A DNA stretch of 64,000 bases from assembly GCA_964352815.1 (NCBI GenBank), contig CAYGTO010000001.1, positions 62,001 through 126,000 on the forward strand. Reading direction: 5' to 3'. Positions 60,687 to 64,000 of the stretch are shown here, piece after piece. The notes beneath the pieces are model-generated. The model saw only the letters and a program-made list of their open reading frames with translations, was not told where the DNA came from and searched no databases. Source of the stretch: CAYGTO01 sp964352815. Lineage in GTDB: Bacteria; Pseudomonadota; Alphaproteobacteria; Rickettsiales; UBA3002. A program made the position numbers and the translations under genes. The first letter of the stretch is position 1; every line of letters starts with the position of its first letter.

Positions 60687-63600
60687 TTAAGCCGCACGTT
60701 TTTTCGCAGTTGACCCTTTCGATCCTGATTTTTTCGTACCCTTCTTCGCCGTCGTCGCAGGCTTTTTCTTCACTGCTTTTTTCGGCTTTTTAATCGCCAT
60801 ATCATCATCGTCGAAATACTCGACTTTGGGCGACTTCTCAAGAAGCGGCTTTAAGTATTTGCCAGTGATACTCTTTTTATTTTTCGCGACGTCTTCAGGA
60901 GAGCCGGCGCAGACGAGCTTCCCGCCCTTATCGCCGCCGCCTGGGCCAATGTCGATCACATTGTCTGCGGTTTTAATCACATCGAGATTATGCTCAATGA
61001 CGACAATCGTGTTGCCACTATCAACGAGCGTGTGAATCACATGCAGCAGCCGGCGAATGTCATGCGCATGCAAGCCCGTCGTTGGCTCATCAAGAATATA
61101 GAGTGTCCGCCCGGTCGCGCGTTTCGAGAGTTCTTTCGCCAACTTGATACGCTGCGCTTCCCCGCCCGAAAGCGTGGTTGCAGATTGGCCGAGCTGAATA
61201 TAGCCAAGGCCAACCTCGCGCAAACATTCCATCTTCTCGCGAATCGATGGGTGGGCTGAGAAAAAGTCGCAGGCTTCTTCCACAGTCATGTGCAACACAT
61301 CGGCGATGGATTTTTCCTTGTAAGTAACCTCAAGCGTTTCGCGGTTATAGCGCGCGCCTTTACATTGGTCGCATTGGACATACACATCGGGCAAGAAGTG
61401 CATTTCAATTTTAATCACCCCATCGCCTTGGCACGCCTCACAGCGGCCACCTTTGACATTGAAGGAGAAGCGGCCCGGCTTATAGCCTCGCGCTTTTGAT
61501 TCGGGCAGACCAGCAAACCAATCACGAATCGGGCCGAACGCGCCGGTATAGGTCGCGGGGTTTGAACGCGGCGTGCGGCCAATCGGTGATTGATCGATCT
61601 CGATGATCTTATCAATATTCTCAAGGCCCTTAATCGCTTTATGCTCGCCTGGTGTCACCTTGCTGCCATGCAGACGCTTGGTCACCGCTTTATAGAGCGT
61701 TTCGATCACCAGTGATGACTTCCCTGAACCGGACACGCCGGTAATGCAGGTGAGCGTGCCGAGCGGAATATCAATGCTGACATTCTGCAAGTTATTGGCG
61801 TTCGCCCCTTCGACTTTGATCATTTTATGCTTATAGCTTGGGCGGCGTTCGGTTGGCACTGGAATCGCTTCGCGGCCCGAAAGATAGGCGCCGGTAATGC
61901 TTTCTTCATTATTCATTACATCTTTCGGCGTGCCTTGCGCGATGATTTTTCCGCCATGGATTCCTGCGCCAGGACCAATATCGATGAGATGATCGGCTTT
62001 GCTCATCGTGTCTTCATCATGTTCAACGACGATCACGGTGTTCCCGAGGTCGCGCAAATGTTCGAGTGTCGCGAGCAGCCGGTCATTGTCGCACTGATGC
62101 AAACCAATCGATGGCTCATCGAGTACATATAGCACACCCGAAAGCCCAGACCCAATTTGTGAGGCAAGCCGGATCCGCTGCGATTCCCCGCCCGAAAGCG
62201 TACCTGATTGACGATCGAGCGTGAGGTAATCGAGGCCAACATTATTCAGGAAACCAAGACGTTCACGGATTTCTTTGAGCACTTTTTCAGCGATCTGCTT
62301 TTGCTTATTGGTGAGTTTTGCATCGAGCGTGTCGAACCATTTAACCGCATCGGAAATGGTCATTTCGCAGGTTTGGCCAATATGTAGCCCTCCGACTTTG
62401 ACGCAGAGCGCTTCGGGTTTGAGTCGGTAACCATCGCAGGCCTCGCACTCAGTGATGGTCTGGAATTTCGAGAGTTCTTCGCGCACCCAGCTCGAATCGG
62501 TTTCATGGAAACGTCGGGTGAGATTGTTGATCACCCCTTCGAACGGCTTGTTGCTTTTATAGGCGCGGATGCCGTCATAATAATCGATTTTGATGGGCGT
62601 GTCGCCTGAGCCATAAAGCAGAATGTCTTGCACCTCTTCGCTCAGCGCGTCGAATGGCTCATTCAGGCTGAACTTATAGTGGCTCGCGAGCCCTTGCAGC
62701 GTTTGCAGAAAATATTTCGACTGGGTGTTTTCCCAGGGTGCAATCGCACCTTCCGCCAGCGTTTTGGTGCGATCAGGGATGACTTGATCTTCATCGAACA
62801 TCATCTCTGTGCCGAGGCCATCGCATGACGGGCACGCGCCGAAAGGGCTGTTGAAAGAGAAAAGGCGTGGCTCGATTTCTTCAAGCGTGAAGCCAGATTC
62901 GGGGCATGAGAAGCGCGATGACAGGGTAATGATTTGCCCTTCTTTATAGTCGCTTTTGTTACCTTTCGGCAGACCAACGATTTCAATATGCGCCAGCCCA
63001 TCGCTGAGCGACAGCGCGGTTTCCAACGAATCCGCCACCCGATTGCCCATATCATCGGAAATTTTGAGACGGTCGACAACGATTTCGATATCGTGCTTTT
63101 TGTTCTTATCAATGTCGGGGACCGAATCGAGCTTATGCACTTCGCCGTCGATTTTTACACGGGTGAAGCCACGCTTTTGCAAGCCTCGAAGCTCTTTCGT
63201 ATGCTCACCCTTGCGGCCGCGCACAATCGGCGAGAGCAAGTGAAGCTTAGTGTCCACCGGCAGCTCCATGATGATATCAACCATTTGGCTTACGGTCTGC
63301 GACTCGATCGGCTTGCCCGTTGCCGGAGAATAGGGAATGCCGATGCGCGCATAGAGCAGGCGCATATAGTCATAAATTTCAGTCACCGTCCCGACGGTGG
63401 AGCGTGGGTTTTTCGAGGTGGTTTTCTGGTCAATCGCAATGGCGGGAGACAGACCGTCGATGCTCTCGACATCGGGCTTGTCTTGCACATTTAAGAATTG
63501 GCGCGCATAGGCCGAGAGTGATTCAACATAGCGGCGCTGGCCTTCGGCGTAAATCGTGTCGAAGGCGAGGGACGATTTCCCAGATCCTGACAGGCCGGTG

Positions 63601-63692
63601 ATCACCACCAGCTGGTCTTTCGGAATGTCGACATCGACATTTTTAAGATTGTGTTCTTTTGCGCCTTTGACGCGGATATGTGTATCGCCCAT
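60687..63692 (-). CDS. uvrA: Excinuclease ABC subunit A
   Basis: The 1,001-residue protein has two ABC ATPase halves (GLSGSGKSSLAFDT and GVSGSGKSSLVIETL), zinc-finger Cys pairs (CPSC, CEAC, CDQC), and two ABC signatures (LSGGESQRIRLA, LSGGEAQRIKLA). It is the damage-recognition subunit of nucleotide excision repair. A Lys/Ala-rich tail extends the C-terminus. Confidence 0.97.
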   Translation of the reverse strand: MGDTHIRVKGAKEHNLKNVDVDIPKDQLVVITGLSGSGKSSLAFDTIYAEGQRRYVESLSAYARQFLNVQDKPDVESIDGLSPAIAIDQKTTSKNPRSTVGTVTEIYDYMRLLYARIGIPYSPATGKPIESQTVSQMVDIIMELPVDTKLHLLSPIVRGRKGEHTKELRGLQKRGFTRVKIDGEVHKLDSVPDIDKNKKHDIEIVVDRLKISDDMGNRVADSLETALSLSDGLAHIEIVGLPKGNKSDYKEGQIITLSSRFSCPESGFTLEEIEPRLFSFNSPFGACPSCDGLGTEMMFDEDQVIPDRTKTLAEGAIAPWENTQSKYFLQTLQGLASHYKFSLNEPFDALSEEVQDILLYGSGDTPIKIDYYDGIRAYKSNKPFEGVINNLTRRFHETDSSWVREELSKFQTITECEACDGYRLKPEALCVKVGGLHIGQTCEMTISDAVKWFDTLDAKLTNKQKQIAEKVLKEIRERLGFLNNVGLDYLTLDRQSGTLSGGESQRIRLASQIGSGLSGVLYVLDEPSIGLHQCDNDRLLATLEHLRDLGNTVIVVEHDEDTMSKADHLIDIGPGAGIHGGKIIAQGTPKDVMNNEESITGAYLSGREAIPVPTERRPSYKHKMIKVEGANANNLQNVSIDIPLGTLTCITGVSGSGKSSLVIETLYKAVTKRLHGSKVTPGEHKAIKGLENIDKIIEIDQSPIGRTPRSNPATYTGAFGPIRDWFAGLPESKARGYKPGRFSFNVKGGRCEACQGDGVIKIEMHFLPDVYVQCDQCKGARYNRETLEVTYKEKSIADVLHMTVEEACDFFSAHPSIREKMECLREVGLGYIQLGQSATTLSGGEAQRIKLAKELSKRATGRTLYILDEPTTGLHAHDIRRLLHVIHTLVDSGNTIVVIEHNLDVIKTADNVIDIGPGGGDKGGKLVCAGSPEDVAKNKKSITGKYLKPLLEKSPKVEYFDDDDMAIKKPKKAVKKKPATTAKKGTKKSGSKGSTAKKRAA

Positions 63693-64000
63693 TTGTCGCC
63701 TTTCTGGATCATTCCTATGGGCGCCTGCGGTGTCATATTCGTCCTCGAATGCTCATGTACTATGCGTACACTGCGCTTCTGCGGGCGAATATTCCTACCA
63801 GTCGCCTCCTAGGAATGACCCATTGAAGGCGGCAAAGCCAACCCGATAGAAACTTGTAACAATTCTAAGTTTGTAATTGCGGCGGGAGTATAGGGGCGAA
63901 TAGCAGGGAATGCACGCCCTTTTTTATAACTTTTTGCTCATGTGGATGGGTTCTAAGAGCGGCCTTCGGGGGAGCGATCTATCAGTGTTTGGCAGACGGC
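63693..64000. other. uvrA upstream region with an inverted-repeat-bounded element
   Basis: No gene is supported. GGATCATTCCTATGGGCGCC (63706-63725) is repeated in inverted, slightly diverged form at 63802-63820, bounding a 115-bp palindromic intergenic element. No clear LexA-type box was found by eye. Confidence 0.55.

Overview
The window looks like an alphaproteobacterial chromosome of moderate GC carrying a 40.4 kb integrated genomic island. The chromosomal genes support this placement (xseB-ispA-tlyA, a hisC-tyrA-chorismate mutase cluster, ppa, argG, ffh, uvrA and a Trm112-like gene), as do palindromic GTCA...TGAC intergenic repeats. I cannot name the genus.

The left flank (about 1-4057) holds one very long gene of unknown function that runs in from outside the window. 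The island spans about 4058-44447. It is bounded by a 13-bp direct repeat that equals the 3' end of a tRNA-Gly(GCC) gene (44439-44513, minus strand). A serine recombinase gene (42978-44450) ends inside that tRNA.

The island is modular. (1) 4.4-13.5 kb is a rightward heavy-metal module: a Cys/His-rich exported protein, an RND efflux system (outer membrane factor, fusion protein, pump), a His-rich exported protein, a MerR regulator with its own operator, a TRASH/YHS-like metal protein and an ArsP-like permease. (2) 14.1-33.6 kb is a low-oxygen/stress module: CbpM, CbpA, FabI, an acetate kinase fused to a PduL phosphotransacylase, a dicarboxylate symporter, a Ca2+-type ATPase, a MaoC hydratase, a P1B ATPase, cytochrome b561, a PHA synthase, an FNR/CRP regulator, Hsp20, a CBS protein, an MBL-rhodanese protein, a rhodanese and an AhpD-like protein. 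FNR-type boxes stand at its divergent promoters, several about 32 bp from a -10-like hexamer. (3) 34.4-40.1 kb is a repair/defence module: AlkB, a Fic protein and a STAND NTPase with a nuclease-like N-terminus. (4) 40.1-44.5 kb is the maintenance module: an XRE regulator, a winged-helix-like protein, a SpoVG-like protein, a possible replication protein and the recombinase. I see no conjugation or phage structural genes.

Module 2 is bracketed by two direct copies of a compound repeat. Each copy has a 171-bp element (97% identical arms around a 31-bp variable centre) followed by an array of exactly 10-bp-spaced GTTRCA units (10 units on the left, 15 on the right). Module 1 is bracketed by two copies of a 56-57-bp hairpin repeat. 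These repeats look like module boundaries, and I know of no described function for them.

The right flank (44.5-64 kb) is ordinary chromosome: Trm112-like, ExbB-ExbD-ExbD-TonB, an RmlD-like reductase, a D-amino-acid aminotransferase, a HAD phosphatase, the aromatic/histidine genes, a lipoprotein, ppa, argG, a 56-residue small gene, ffh, a hypothetical gene, xseB, ispA, tlyA (without the usual dxs between them), a small membrane protein and uvrA.
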